A DNA stretch of 64,000 nt, from NCBI GenBank assembly GCA_015075645.1, contig JABTUF010000001.1, positions 620,001-684,000 of the forward strand, in the 5' to 3' direction. The notes below the pieces were generated by a model. That model ran no database searches, had not been told where the DNA came from, and was given only the letters and a program-made list of their open reading frames with translations. Shown here piece by piece: positions 27,002 through 35,724 of this stretch (position 1 is the first letter of the stretch; every line of letters starts with the position of its first letter). The translations under genes and the position numbers were made by a program. Source of the DNA: Burkholderiales bacterium. GTDB lineage: Bacteria; Pseudomonadota; Gammaproteobacteria; Burkholderiales; Casimicrobiaceae.

Positions 27002-27466
27002 CTACCGCGTGACACGCGCGAGCATGCCGTCCGAGATCACGCGCACCCGGTCGCCGCGCCGAAGCGCGGCATCGACCGCGACGTCCTGAACGACGACCAC
27101 GAGGCCGCCGTTGTCGAGCCGCACCGAGACCTCGACGGCGGGACGCGCGGTCGCGCTCTCCTCCATCGCGCCGCCGATGATGCCCCCGAGGATCGCGCCG
27201 ATGATCGAGCCGGCGACGTTCGCTTCCCAGCTTCCGCCGACGAAACTGCCGGCGACCGAGCCGACGACCGCTCCGGTCGCGCCGCCCGCGCCGGTCCGCA
27301 CGCCACCGATGCGGACGTCGCGCAGGTCCTCGACGACGCCGAACTCCACCGTCTGCGGCCGGCCGGCCTGGGCGGGCGCCCAGGTCGCCTCGGTCGGGGG
27401 CAGCGGGGCGCAACCCGCCGCGACGAACGCTAGCGCTGCCGCGGTGAAGGCGAACGGTCGTGCCAT
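27002..27466 (-). CDS. glycine-zipper outer-membrane lipoprotein (SlyB/Pcp-like)
   Basis: A 154-aa lipoprotein: MARPFAF with hydrophobic helix and lipobox VAAGC, a short PXXP linker, then EDLRDVRI and a glycine zipper (GAGGATGAVVGSVAGSFVGG... AGSIIGAILGGIIGGAM), followed by a beta-rich end (VEVSVRLDNGGLVVVVQD...RVRVISDG). This is the Pcp/SlyB 17-kDa surface-antigen architecture, thought to stabilise the outer membrane. ATG 27466 starts 4 bp past the PfkB kinase stop and begins the signal peptide; an upstream ATG at 27502 would overlap the kinase. Confidence 0.88.
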   Translation of the reverse strand: MARPFAFTAAALAFVAAGCAPLPPTEATWAPAQAGRPQTVEFGVVEDLRDVRIGGVRTGAGGATGAVVGSVAGSFVGGSWEANVAGSIIGAILGGIIGGAMEESATARPAVEVSVRLDNGGLVVVVQDVAVDAALRRGDRVRVISDGMLARVTR

Positions 27467-27470
27467 GGCG

Positions 27471-28406
27471 TCACCAGGGCGTGGATCCGAATGAACGAGC
27501 ATACAACGCGGCGACCCGATCGCGGTTGACCGCGTGGTTCTGGCCGCCGCGCGAGGCGATCTTGAGCGCCCCGAGCGTCGAGGCGAGGCGGCCGCTGCGT
27601 TCCCAGTCCCAGCCGTTCGCGAGGCCGTACAGGAGTCCCGCGCGGTAGGCGTCGCCGCAGCCGGTCGGGTCGACGACGGCCTCCGCCTTCGCGGCCGGAA
27701 TCGCGACCGTCGCGCCGTCCGTGTGGATGACCGAGCCCTCGGCGCCGAGCGTGATCGCGAGCGCCCCGGTTCGTGCCGCGATCTCGCCGAGCGGGAGCCC
27801 GGTGCGCTCGCACAGGAGCCGCCCTTCGTAGTCGTTGCAGGCGACCGCCGCGGCGCCGTCGACCATCGACAGCAGTTCCGCGCCGTCGAAGAGCGTGATC
27901 CCCTGGCCGGGGTCGAACAGGTAGGGGATGCCCGCGGCGCGGAACTCCGCGGCGTGCTGCAGCATGCCGTCGCGGCCGTCCGGCGCGATGATCCCCCAGC
28001 GGACGCCGGGCACGTCGGCGACGTGGTTGTCGTGCGAGCGCGTCATCGCGCCGGGGTGGAACGCGGTGATCTGGTTGTCGTCGAGATCGGTGATGATGAA
28101 CGCCTGCGCGGTGAACGCGCCCGGCACGTCGCGCACGCCCTCGGTGCCGATGCCGAGTTTCGACAGGCGTTGCCGGTAGTCGCGGCCGTCGTCGCCGAGC
28201 GTCGCCATCACCACAGGCGCGCCGCCGATCGCCTGCAGGTTGTACGCGATGTTGCCGGCGCAGCCCCCCCACTCGCGCCGCATCTCGCCCACCGTGAACG
28301 ACACCGACAGCATGTGCGCCTGGTCGGGCAGGATGTGCCGGCCGAACCGGTCGGGGAACACCATGATGGTGTCGTAGGCGAGCGAACCGCAGATCAGCGT
28401 CTTCAT
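27471..28406 (-). CDS. PfkB-family carbohydrate/nucleoside kinase
   Basis: A 311-aa ribokinase-fold kinase. The N-terminal ICGSLAYDTIM, the substrate-binding GGCAGNIAYNLQAIGG and the C-terminal signature DPTGCGDAYRAGLLYGL (Asp general base and anion hole GCGD) are clear. The DTIMVFPDRF start and the GGCAGN motif resemble the adenosine-kinase-like PfkB group of proteobacteria; the true substrate (adenosine or a sugar) is not certain. It starts at ATG 28406 and is followed directly by the lipoprotein gene, so they probably share a transcript. Confidence 0.88.
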   Translation of the reverse strand: MKTLICGSLAYDTIMVFPDRFGRHILPDQAHMLSVSFTVGEMRREWGGCAGNIAYNLQAIGGAPVVMATLGDDGRDYRQRLSKLGIGTEGVRDVPGAFTAQAFIITDLDDNQITAFHPGAMTRSHDNHVADVPGVRWGIIAPDGRDGMLQHAAEFRAAGIPYLFDPGQGITLFDGAELLSMVDGAAAVACNDYEGRLLCERTGLPLGEIAARTGALAITLGAEGSVIHTDGATVAIPAAKAEAVVDPTGCGDAYRAGLLYGLANGWDWERSGRLASTLGALKIASRGGQNHAVNRDRVAALYARSFGSTPW

Positions 28407-28548
28407 GGACTCCCTGCCCCGGCGGAGCTTCGGCAGGACGCGAGTCTAGCCCAAGACGTCCGGGAGACGTCGGACGCCCGGGCCCGCGCGCACCGCGGGA
28501 TCGGACGCTTCCCGCGCCCGGCTGCGCCGGACGGATGACGCCCGGCGA

Positions 28549-29319
28549 CTACCCGACGCTGTCGCGCGCGAGTTCGCGTACGATGCCCTGCTGCCGGCGC
28601 GAGACGGGCAGGGTCTCGGCGAGGCCGTTCAGCAGCACTTCCCAGTGCGCGTCGCCGTCGTCGTTGACGCGCCGCTCGAAGCCGCGGATCGCGTCGCGCG
28701 CGACGAGGCAGTTGCGGTGGACGCGCACGAACCGGTGGCCGAACTCCGACTCGAGACGGGTCAGCGACTCCTCGAGCAGGAACTCCCGGTCGTGCGTGCG
28801 GATCGTGATGTACTTGAGCTCGGCCTTGAGGTAGACGACCTCGTCGACCGGCACGAGTACCACGCGCGAGCGCTCGGTGACCGACAGGAAGCGGCGCGCG
28901 TTCCCCGGGAGCTGCGAGATGCGCTCGGCGTCGAGCGGCCGCAGCTTCGGCACCTTCTGCAGCGCCGAGAGCAGGCGCTGCACGCGCACCGGCTTCACGA
29001 GGTAGTCGACCGCATGCACGTCGAACGCCTCGAGCGCGTGCTCCTGGAACGCGGTCGTGAACATGACGACCGGCGGGCGCGGCAGCTTGAGCAGGTGGCG
29101 CGCGAGTTCGATGCCGTCCATGTCCGGCATGTGGATGTCGGTCAGCACGAGGTCGGGCGGCGCCGACTGCATGAGGTCGAGGGCCTCGCGGCCGTTCGCG
29201 GCCTCGCCGACCACCGCGAGCGGCAGCGACGACGCGCAGTCGTCGAGCAGTTCGCGCAGGCGCCGGCGCGCCGGCGACTCGTCGTCGACCACCATCACGC
29301 GCAGCGGGACGTCAGGCAT
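28549..29319 (-). CDS. LytTR-type response regulator (AlgR-like)
   Basis: A 256-aa response regulator. Receiver domain (about 5-125): [14 protein letters not shown], phosphoacceptor [11 protein letters not shown] (D61), TTAF and LVKPV (Lys). Output domain (about 145-250): LytTR beta domain with [33 protein letters not shown] and [14 protein letters not shown]. LytTR proteins bind direct-repeat DNA; AlgR and similar regulators control exopolysaccharide or pili. ATG 29319 overlaps the kinase stop by 8 bp, so the two form an operon. Confidence 0.93.
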   Translation of the reverse strand: MPDVPLRVMVVDDESPARRRLRELLDDCASSLPLAVVGEAANGREALDLMQSAPPDLVLTDIHMPDMDGIELARHLLKLPRPPVVMFTTAFQEHALEAFDVHAVDYLVKPVRVQRLLSALQKVPKLRPLDAERISQLPGNARRFLSVTERSRVVLVPVDEVVYLKAELKYITIRTHDREFLLEESLTRLESEFGHRFVRVHRNCLVARDAIRGFERRVNDDGDAHWEVLLNGLAETLPVSRRQQGIVRELARDSVG

Positions 29320-30436
29320 GGGCGGCTCCTGCGCGGAAGTTCTGGGTCGGCGGCCGAAGTCGCGGCTCGCGGCGTTCGTGCGCCGTGCGCGCGGCGCCGC
29401 CCGCCGCGTCGCCGGGACGCTCGGTGCGGTAGGGCATGCGGATGTGGACCTCGTAGGCGTGCTCGAGCACCTTCGACTCGAGCGAGGCCTCGGCGTCGAA
29501 ATGCAGGGCCAGGCGCTCGCGCACATTGGCGAGCGCCATCTTGTTGCCGGAGTGGTGGCGGCCGCCGGCGGCGCGATAGGGATTGCGGAGCACCGCGTGC
29601 ACCTCGCCCTTCGACAGGAAGATGTTGACCGAGATCGTTCCCGGCGCGCTCGAAGGCTCGATGCCGTGGTAGACGGCGTTCTCGAGCAACGGCTGGAGCA
29701 CGAGCGGGGGCACGAGCGCGTCGGCGGGCATGCTCTTCACGTTCCAGTCGACGACGAGACGCTCGCCCAGCCGGAGCTTCTCGAGCTCCAGGTACTGGCG
29801 CGAGAGTTCGACCTCGTCGGCGAGCGGCGCGAGTTCGCGGTTGTCGCGCATCAGGACGCGGAACAGGTCGGCCATGTCGTGCAACGCTTCCTCCGCGCGC
29901 CGCGGGTCGGTCCGCACGAGCGAGAGCACGCCGTTGATGCTGTTGAACAGGAAATGCGGCCGGATGCGCGCCTGCAGCGCCTGCAGCCGCGCCTCGGCGA
30001 TCGCGGGCGACAGCGCGCGCGCGCGGAGCTGGAAGTACGCGATCAGCGCGGCGGTCGCCACGAGCGCGAGCAGCAGGTGGCGCAGCAGCACGTCCTGCAG
30101 GCCGGGCAGCAACTGCCGCAGCGCGACATGCACGGCGAGACCGCAGGCGACCGTCGACGCGAACACGCAGGCGACGCCGACGCGGCCGGGCTGCCGCAGG
30201 AGCCAGGGCGCGATGGCGTAGAGGACCGTGAGTTGCAGGATCAGGTGCGGCTCGACGAATCCGGTCATCGCGACCCAGGTCGCGATGAACGCGTCCGGGG
30301 CCGACGACTGCGCGAGCGCGACCACCGCCGCCGCGCCGTTCACGGCGAGGAGGATCCGCAGGATCGTCCCGAGATTGCGGAAATCCGGCAGGGCCGGAAT
30401 CCGGTCGCGGGAGCTTTGCCTTATAATCGATGCCAT
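29312..30436 (-). CDS. LytS/AlgZ-type sensor histidine kinase
   Basis: A 374-aa membrane kinase of the His_kinase (LytS/YehU/AlgZ) type. Four hydrophobic segments (about 24-42, 50-60/66-82, 88-104, 117-136) are followed by the phosphoacceptor motif [17 protein letters not shown] (H161) and the ATPase domain with [11 protein letters not shown] (N box) and [13 protein letters not shown]. Start ATG 30436 is chosen over 30454 on the basis of the MASIIRQ start and distance to the divergent argH promoter. The C-terminal 30 residues are basic and disordered. Confidence 0.9.
   Translation of the reverse strand: MASIIRQSSRDRIPALPDFRNLGTILRILLAVNGAAAVVALAQSSAPDAFIATWVAMTGFVEPHLILQLTVLYAIAPWLLRQPGRVGVACVFASTVACGLAVHVALRQLLPGLQDVLLRHLLLALVATAALIAYFQLRARALSPAIAEARLQALQARIRPHFLFNSINGVLSLVRTDPRRAEEALHDMADLFRVLMRDNRELAPLADEVELSRQYLELEKLRLGERLVVDWNVKSMPADALVPPLVLQPLLENAVYHGIEPSSAPGTISVNIFLSKGEVHAVLRNPYRAAGGRHHSGNKMALANVRERLALHFDAEASLESKVLEHAYEVHIRMPYRTERPGDAAGGAARTAHERREPRLRPPTQNFRAGAAHA
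30422..30427 (+). promoter_or_regulatory. possible -10 box for argH
   Basis: TATAAT on the plus strand, 150 bp before argH and overlapping the start of the divergent kinase gene. A -35 at 17 bp is poor (ATCCGG), so the call rests on the -10 alone. Confidence 0.35.
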
Positions 30437-30577
30437 CTGCGTGGCCGCATGCAATCATCGTGCCCGCCACGTGCCCCGGTCACCGACGCGGGCCCGGTCG
30501 CGGCGGTGTCCGTCGCCGGGCCAGCGATTGTCGGCACACATCGCAGGGCGCGCAAGCGAACGTCCTCCTCGACCGCG

Positions 30578-32038
30578 ATGACCGATCCCGACCCCCGCCC
30601 GCCCGCGCCGCCGGCACCGGGCCCTGACGACGCGGCGAAACCCGCGACGGGCACCTGGTCGGGGCGTTTCGCCGAACCGGTGTCCGAACGGGTCGCCCGC
30701 TTCCAGGCCTCGGTCGGCTTCGACCGGCGCCTCGCCGAGGCCGACATCGACGGCTCGATCGCGCACGCCCGGATGCTCGAGGCGAACGGCGTCATTTCGC
30801 GCGAGGACCTCGCGGCGATCGAGCGCGGCATGGCGGAAATTCGCGCGGACATCCGCGCCGGACGCTTCGCGTGGTCGATCGCCGACGAGGACGTCCATCT
30901 CAACATCGAGAAGCGCCTGACCGCGCTCGTCGGAGACGCCGGAAAGCGCCTGCACACCGGGCGATCGCGCAACGACCAGGTCGCGACCGACCTGCGGCTG
31001 TGGCTGCGCCGCGAAATCGACCTGATGGCCGCGCGGCTGCGCGCCCTGCGCCGCGGCTTCGTCGACCTCGCGCAACGCCACGCCGACACGATCATGCCGG
31101 GCTTCACCCACCTGCAGGTCGCGCAGCCGGTGACCTTCGGCCACCATCTGCTCGCCTACGAGGCGATGTTCGCGCGCGACAGCGAGCGCCTCGCCGGCTG
31201 CCGCGTGCGCGTGAACCGGCTGCCGCTCGGCAGCGCCGCGCTCGCCGGCACGAGCTACCCGATCGACCGCTCGCGCGTCGCCCGGGAACTGGGCTTCGAC
31301 GCACTGTGCGGGAACTCGCTCGACGCGGTGTCCGATCGCGACTTCGCGATCGAGTTCGCGGCGTTCGCCGCGCTCGTCATGGTGCACCTGTCGCGCTTCG
31401 CCGAGGAACTCGTGCTCTGGTCGAGCCCGCGCTACGGCTTCGTCACGCTCGCGGACCGCTACTGCACCGGCAGTTCGATCATGCCGCAGAAGAAGAACCC
31501 GGACGTGCCCGAACTCGTCCGCGGCAAGTCGGGGCGCGTCATCGGGCACCTGGTCGCGCTCGTCGCGCTGATGAAGGCGCAACCGCTCGCCTACAACAAG
31601 GACAACCAGGAGGACAAGGAGCCGCTGTTCGACACCGTCGACACGCTCGCCGACTGCCTGGACATCATGGCCGACCTGGTGGCGCACGGCCTCGCGCCGA
31701 TGCCCGAGCGCATGCGCGAGGCGGCGCGCGAGGGCTACGCGACCGCGACCGACCTCGCCGATTACCTCGTCCGCAAGGGATTGCCGTTCCGCGACGCGCA
31801 CGAGGTCGTGTCGCGCGCGGTGCGCGCCGCGGAGGCGCGCGGCGTCGACCTCGCGCAGTTGCCGCTCGCCGAACTCTCGCGCTTCTCGCCGCTCGTCGGC
31901 GCCGACGTCTACCACGTGCTGACGCTCGAGGGCTCGGTCGCCTCCCGCGACCATCCCGGCGGCACGGCGCCGAGGCGCGTCCGTGAGGCCGCGGCCGCCG
32001 CGCGCGCGGCGCTCGACGCCGAGGAGGCCCTCCGATGA
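30578..32038 (+). CDS. argH: argininosuccinate lyase
   Basis: ArgH (486 aa) splits argininosuccinate into arginine and fumarate. Conserved [52 protein letters not shown], the superfamily signature [12 protein letters not shown] (with catalytic Ser) and [15 protein letters not shown] are present. The start is placed at ATG 30578, giving a 24-residue proline-rich N-terminal extension before TGTWSGRF; no stronger start lies closer. Its TGA overlaps the SemiSWEET ATG (ATGA). Another arginine gene, argC, lies 3.7 kb away. Confidence 0.97.
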   Translation: MTDPDPRPPAPPAPGPDDAAKPATGTWSGRFAEPVSERVARFQASVGFDRRLAEADIDGSIAHARMLEANGVISREDLAAIERGMAEIRADIRAGRFAWSIADEDVHLNIEKRLTALVGDAGKRLHTGRSRNDQVATDLRLWLRREIDLMAARLRALRRGFVDLAQRHADTIMPGFTHLQVAQPVTFGHHLLAYEAMFARDSERLAGCRVRVNRLPLGSAALAGTSYPIDRSRVARELGFDALCGNSLDAVSDRDFAIEFAAFAALVMVHLSRFAEELVLWSSPRYGFVTLADRYCTGSSIMPQKKNPDVPELVRGKSGRVIGHLVALVALMKAQPLAYNKDNQEDKEPLFDTVDTLADCLDIMADLVAHGLAPMPERMREAAREGYATATDLADYLVRKGLPFRDAHEVVSRAVRAAEARGVDLAQLPLAELSRFSPLVGADVYHVLTLEGSVASRDHPGGTAPRRVREAAAAARAALDAEEALR

Positions 32039-32343
32039 CTCCGGCGCCGATCGACGCGCTCGGCCTCGTCGCGGGAACGTTCACGACCATCGCGTTCGTG
32101 CCGCAGATCGTGCGCATCGTGAAGGTGCGCCACGCGGACGACCTCTCGTGGTGGACCTTCGGCACCTTCGCCTTCGGCGTCGCGCTCTGGCTCGCGTACG
32201 GCCTGCACCTCGACGCGGCGCCGATCATCGTCGCGAACGTGGTGACGCTCGCGCTCGCGCTCGTCATCCTGATCCTCAAGTGGCGCTACCGCGCCGGCGG
32301 CGGGCACGAAGCGCCGCAGCCCGCGCGCCGTCCGCGACCATGA
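32035..32343 (+). CDS. SemiSWEET-type sugar transporter (PQ-loop)
   Basis: A 102-aa membrane protein with three hydrophobic helices (about 6-24, 38-56, 62-84). The PQ motif [25 protein letters not shown] is the MtN3/SWEET half-unit; bacterial SemiSWEETs work as homodimers moving sucrose or glucose. Length fits the family (about 90-100 aa). It starts at the ATGA overlap with argH, so it is translated from the argH message. Substrate unknown. Confidence 0.88.
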   Translation: MTPAPIDALGLVAGTFTTIAFVPQIVRIVKVRHADDLSWWTFGTFAFGVALWLAYGLHLDAAPIIVANVVTLALALVILILKWRYRAGGGHEAPQPARRPRP

Positions 32344-32386
32344 TCGACACCTTCGTTCCCACCCTCCTCGCATCGCGACGCCTCCC

Positions 32387-33274
32387 ATGACGACCTCCCC
32401 CTCGAAGAAACTCGCGTTCCTCGGCCTCGGCGTGATGGGCTACCCGATGGCGGGACACCTCGCGCGCGCCGGGCACGAGGTCGCGGTCTACAACCGCACG
32501 CCGGCGAAGGCCGACGCGTGGCGCGCCGAGTATCCGGGACGCGTGGCGCGCACGCCCGCCGAAGCCGCGCGCGGCGCCGACCTCGTGATGATGTGCGTCG
32601 GCAACGACGACGACGTGCGCGCGGTCGCGACCGGCGCGGGCGGCGCACTGGAAGGCATGGCGAAGGGCGCGATCCTCGTCGACCACACGACCGCCTCGGC
32701 GCTCGTCGCGCGCGAGGTGCACGCGGCCGCGGCGGCGGTGGGCGTGGCCTTCCTCGACGCGCCGGTGTCCGGCGGGCAGGCCGGCGCGCAGAACGGCAAG
32801 CTCACGATCATGGTCGGCGGCGACGCGGACGCGTTCGCGCGCGCCGAGCCGGTGCTCATGCACTACGGGCGCGCCGTGACGCTGATGGGGCCGACGGGCG
32901 CGGGGCAGCTCACCAAGATGGTCAACCAGATCTGCATCGCGGGGCTCGTGCAGGGCCTGTCGGAAGGCGTGGACTTCGCGATGCGCGCGGGGCTCGACGC
33001 CGAGCGCGTGCTCGACGTGATCGGCAAGGGCGCGGCGCAGTCCTGGCAGATGGACAACCGCGGCAAGACGATGGTCGCCGACCAGTTCGACTTCGGCTTC
33101 GCGGTCGACTGGATGCGCAAGGACCTCGGCATCTGCCTCGACGAGGCGCGCAAGAACGGCGCGACGCTGCCGGTGACCGCGCTCGTCGACCAGTACTACG
33201 GGCAGGTGCAGCAACGCGGCGGCGGTCGCTGGGACACGTCCAGCCTCATCCGCCTGCTGCGCGACGCGAAGTGA
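32387..33274 (+). CDS. NAD-dependent beta-hydroxyacid dehydrogenase (HIBADH family)
   Basis: A 295-aa oxidoreductase of the 3-hydroxyisobutyrate / tartronate-semialdehyde / GLYR family. The Rossmann motif AFLGLGVMGYPMAGHLARAGHEV, VYNRTPAKA, the substrate motif DAPVSGGQAGAQNGKLTIMVGG, the catalytic-lysine helix GAGQLTKMVNQI and the C-terminal DLGICLDEARKNGATLPVT are seen. The NRT after beta-2 (not D at the end) suggests NADP may be used. True substrate unclear. Start ATG 32387; stop overlaps the next gene's GTG. Confidence 0.9.
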   Translation: MTTSPSKKLAFLGLGVMGYPMAGHLARAGHEVAVYNRTPAKADAWRAEYPGRVARTPAEAARGADLVMMCVGNDDDVRAVATGAGGALEGMAKGAILVDHTTASALVAREVHAAAAAVGVAFLDAPVSGGQAGAQNGKLTIMVGGDADAFARAEPVLMHYGRAVTLMGPTGAGQLTKMVNQICIAGLVQGLSEGVDFAMRAGLDAERVLDVIGKGAAQSWQMDNRGKTMVADQFDFGFAVDWMRKDLGICLDEARKNGATLPVTALVDQYYGQVQQRGGGRWDTSSLIRLLRDAK

Positions 33275-33723
33275 TCCGCTGCGCAGCGCTTGCGATCGCC
33301 TGCGCGATCGCCTTCGCGGGCGGCAACGCGTACGCGGAGCCGACGGTGACGAACGCCTGGATGCGCCCGGCCGCCCTCGGCGCGAAGAGCGCGGACGCGT
33401 ACGCCGATCTGCGTACGAGCACTCCGACGACGCTCGTCGCGGTGCGCACGACCGCCGCGCGCCGCGTCGACCTCGTCATCCACGATCCACGCGATGCCGC
33501 GAGCGTGCCGCACGTCGTCGACAGGCTCGCGCTGCCGGCCGGAGAAACGCGCTTCGCGCTCAAGGGTTCGGTGCTGCGCATGGTCGACGTCGCCGTGCCG
33601 ATCGTCCCGGGCGACGGCGTGCCGCTGGTCTTCGAGTTCGTCGACGCGGCGGGCAAGGCGACGAAGGTGGAGGCGAAGGTCGAGGTGCGCGGCTTCGCGC
33701 CCTCGCCTGCGCGGATGCGCTGA
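33271..33723 (+). CDS. PCuAC-like periplasmic protein lacking copper ligands
   Basis: A 150-aa exported protein: GTG start at 33271 (GTGA overlap with the dehydrogenase), signal peptide IRCAALAIACAIAFAGGNAYA, then a cupredoxin-like domain with VTNAWMRP near the start, IHDPRD in the middle and VPGDGVPLVFEF near the end, as in PCuAC (DUF461) copper chaperones. The usual Met- and His-rich copper site H(M)X10MX21HXM is mostly absent, only H and M in IHD and LRM remaining. It may therefore not be a normal CuA chaperone. Family call moderate. Confidence 0.65.
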   Translation: MIRCAALAIACAIAFAGGNAYAEPTVTNAWMRPAALGAKSADAYADLRTSTPTTLVAVRTTAARRVDLVIHDPRDAASVPHVVDRLALPAGETRFALKGSVLRMVDVAVPIVPGDGVPLVFEFVDAAGKATKVEAKVEVRGFAPSPARMR

Positions 33724-33831
33724 CCCGCGCCGGCAAGGACGGGCATCCGCGGCGGCGCGACCGCCGCTGCCCTGCCCAACGCCGGCCGATTCCCGGCTGG
33801 GTGCAGCTTGGGATCTGCCAGCGACGGCGAG

Positions 33832-34281
33832 TCAGTCCGGCCCGGCCCCCTCCGCCGGCACGCGGTCGCCCTCGACGATGCGGATCGCCGTTTCGATCTC
33901 GGCGGTCCGGCCGAGCATGATCGTCGCCGAGCAGTACTTCTCCTTCGACAGCTTCACCGCGCGCTCGACCTGCCGGGGGTCGAGGCCACGGCCCGCCACC
34001 GTGTAGGCGAGGCGGATGCGCGTGAAGACCTTCGGCTCCACAGCGGCACGGTCCGCCTCCGCCGCGACGACGCAGTCGGTGACCGGCTGGCGCGCCTTCT
34101 TCAGGATCAGCACGACGTCGAAGGCCGTGCAGGCGGCGGCGCCGGCGAGCACCAGTTCCATCGGCCGCGGCCCGAGGTTGCGCCCGCCGTGCTCGGGTGC
34201 GCCGTCGATGACCAACGCGTGCCCGCTGCCGGTCTCGGCCACGAACGACATGCCTTCGGTCCAGTGAATTCTCGTCTTCAT
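33832..34281 (-). CDS. OsmC-family protein (YhfA-like)
   Basis: A 149-aa OsmC-fold protein. MKTRIHWTEGMSFVAETGSGH starts the protein, then RPMELVLAGAAACTAFDVVLILKK contains the first conserved Cys and KEKYCSATIML the second, the redox pair of peroxidases of this family. The shorter layout resembles YhfA rather than Ohr. Start ATG 34281 is chosen over 34326. The gene is divergent from the candidate RNA and rplM upstream region. Confidence 0.9.
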   Translation of the reverse strand: MKTRIHWTEGMSFVAETGSGHALVIDGAPEHGGRNLGPRPMELVLAGAAACTAFDVVLILKKARQPVTDCVVAAEADRAAVEPKVFTRIRLAYTVAGRGLDPRQVERAVKLSKEKYCSATIMLGRTAEIETAIRIVEGDRVPAEGAGPD

Positions 34282-34449
34282 GTTTGTGTGTACCCACTTA
34301 TCGCTGCACCGGCGTCCGGAAGGCATCCAGCGTACCTCGGCGGCATAGGGCGCGAAAGGCGCGAGCGCACGCCGGCGCGCTCGGATCCCACGACCTCGGG
34401 ATCACCCCAGATATTCCCATTGCATTGTGCGCCGCAATATGCGATTCTG

Positions 34450-34560
34450 GAAGGGTCGGCGGACCCGCGGGGTCCTCTCCGCTCCGCCGGCGCATTCCAT
34501 CCCTCCTCCTCCTTGGATGGAATCCTCGGGCGCGGTGCCAGTCACCGTGCCCATTTTTTT
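34450..34560 (+). ncRNA. candidate structured small RNA or rplM leader RNA
   Basis: A plus-strand region ending in a strong terminator but with no upstream plus-strand gene. From 34453 there are competing stems: GGGTC/GACCC, GGACCC/GGGTCC (34461-34475) and GGCGGA/TCCGCC (34458-34488). Next, a perfect 9-bp stem ATTCCATCC/GGATGGAAT (34494-34523) with a 12-nt loop CTCCTCCTCCTT, then the terminator stem (34528-34552) and seven T. The loop complements GGAGG-type ribosome-binding sites. A weak promoter (TTGCAT 34420, 17 bp, GATTCT 34443) fits a start near 34453. It may be a small RNA, or an attenuated leader of rplM-rpsI. It overlaps an in-frame upstream extension of rplM that I reject. Confidence 0.45.
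34528..34560 (+). terminator. orphan intrinsic terminator
   Basis: GGGCGCGGTG, loop CCAGT, CACCGTGCCC (10 pairs with one G-U), then A and seven T. Clearly plus-strand in direction and 182 bp before rplM, upstream of the rplM promoter at 34650. Confidence 0.8.
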
Positions 34561-34649
34561 GCCCGGACGATGCACGCGCGCCCGGGTTCGCGCCGCGCGC
34601 CCCCGGGATGTTGCGCCGCCGCAACACCCGCTGCGCGGTCCGGCGCCGG

Positions 34650-34679
34650 TTGACCCGATGCTCCTTTACGGATTACAAT
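34650..34679 (+). promoter_or_regulatory. rplM-rpsI promoter
   Basis: TTGACC (34650-34655), 18-bp spacer, TACAAT (34674-34679), about 55 bp before the rplM ATG. Close to sigma-70 consensus. Confidence 0.72.
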
Positions 34680-34741
34680 TCAAGACTTTGCTTCGCTCGT
34701 CCGGCGCGATGCGCCGGCGTGCCTTCCGGACCCCTCCCGCC

Positions 34742-35179
34742 ATGAAGACCTACTCCGCCAAGCCCGCCGACGTGCGCCGGGACTGGTACGTCGTCGACGC
34801 GACCGACCAGGTGCTCGGCCGCCTCGCGAGCCAGATCGCGCTGCGCCTGCGCGGCAAGCACAAGCCGATCTATACGCCGCACGTCGACACCGGCGATTTC
34901 ATCGTCGTGACCAACGTCGAAAAGCTGCGCGTCACCGGCACCAAGGCCGAGACGAAGCTCTACCACCGCCACTCGACCTACCCGGGCGGCATCACGACGA
35001 CGACCTTCGGCAAGATGCAGGCGCGTTTCCCGGGCCGTGCGCTCGAGAAGGCGGTCAAGGGCATGCTGCCGAAGGGCCCGCTCGGCTACGCGATGCTGAA
35101 GAAGCTCAAGTGCTACGCGGGGCCGTCGCATCCGCACACGGCGCAGCAGCCCAAGACCCTCGACGTCACCAAGGCCTGA
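34742..35179 (+). CDS. rplM: 50S ribosomal protein L13
   Basis: L13 (145 aa) is an early-assembling large-subunit protein. [20 protein letters not shown] starts the protein, with [29 protein letters not shown] and [27 protein letters not shown] as family motifs. ATG 34742 is preceded by the expected promoter and followed by rpsI one base past the stop, the universal rplM-rpsI pair. Length fits (E. coli 142 aa). Confidence 0.98.
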   Translation: MKTYSAKPADVRRDWYVVDATDQVLGRLASQIALRLRGKHKPIYTPHVDTGDFIVVTNVEKLRVTGTKAETKLYHRHSTYPGGITTTTFGKMQARFPGRALEKAVKGMLPKGPLGYAMLKKLKCYAGPSHPHTAQQPKTLDVTKA

Positions 35180-35180
35180 C

Positions 35181-35573
35181 ATGATCGGCAACTACTACTA
35201 CGGCACGGGCCGGCGCAAGACCTCGGTCGCGCGCGTGTTCCTGAAGCAGGGCAGCGGCAAGATCGTCGTGAACGAGAAGCCGATCGACGAGTTCTTCGCA
35301 CGCGAGACCGGCCGCATGGTCGCGCGCCAGCCGCTCACGCTCACCAACCACGTGACGACCTTCGACGTGATGGTCAACGTGTCGGGCGGTGGCGAATCCG
35401 GCCAGGCTGGCGCGGTGCGCCACGGCATCACGCGCGCGCTGATCGACTACGACGCGCAACTGAAGCCGGTCCTCTCGAAGGCGGGACTCGTCACGCGCGA
35501 CGCGCGCGAGGTCGAGCGCAAGAAGGTCGGCTTCCACAAGGCGCGGCGCCGCAAGCAGTTCAGCAAGCGCTGA
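35181..35573 (+). CDS. rpsI: 30S ribosomal protein S9
   Basis: S9 (130 aa) has its C-terminal tail reaching the P-site t[54 protein letters not shown] and the end [17 protein letters not shown] (terminal SKR) are diagnostic. ATG 35181 is 1 bp past the rplM stop, so translation is likely coupled. A clear terminator follows. Confidence 0.98.
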   Translation: MIGNYYYGTGRRKTSVARVFLKQGSGKIVVNEKPIDEFFARETGRMVARQPLTLTNHVTTFDVMVNVSGGGESGQAGAVRHGITRALIDYDAQLKPVLSKAGLVTRDAREVERKKVGFHKARRRKQFSKR

Positions 35574-35595
35574 TCCCGGGGCGAAGGCTCGAGCG

Positions 35596-35620
35596 AAAGG
35601 CCGCCGTCAGGCGGCCTTTT
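35596..35620 (+). terminator. rho-independent terminator after rpsI
   Basis: GGCCGCC, loop GTCA, GGCGGCC and TTTT, extended by an A-T pairing at the base (AAA/TTT), 23 bp past the rpsI stop. Confidence 0.93.
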
Positions 35621-35724
35621 CGTTCCGGGGTCGGTTTCCGTCCGACAGACGGGGAGGCGTGCGCCGGAGGACACCTCGCAGGCCGGGGCAGGTTGATAGA
35701 ATCGGACCGGACTATGACGGAGGC

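Noticed and set aside
29057..30577. Plus-strand frame before argH giving a 993-aa protein
   Set aside because: It is antisense to the histidine kinase and response regulator, both of which have clear motifs; argH homology begins after 30578.
34427..34741. In-frame open extension of rplM 105 codons upstream (from GTG 34427)
   Set aside because: L13 always starts near MKTYSAK; the extension would be read through a strong terminator and the promoter lies inside it. High GC makes long chance frames common.
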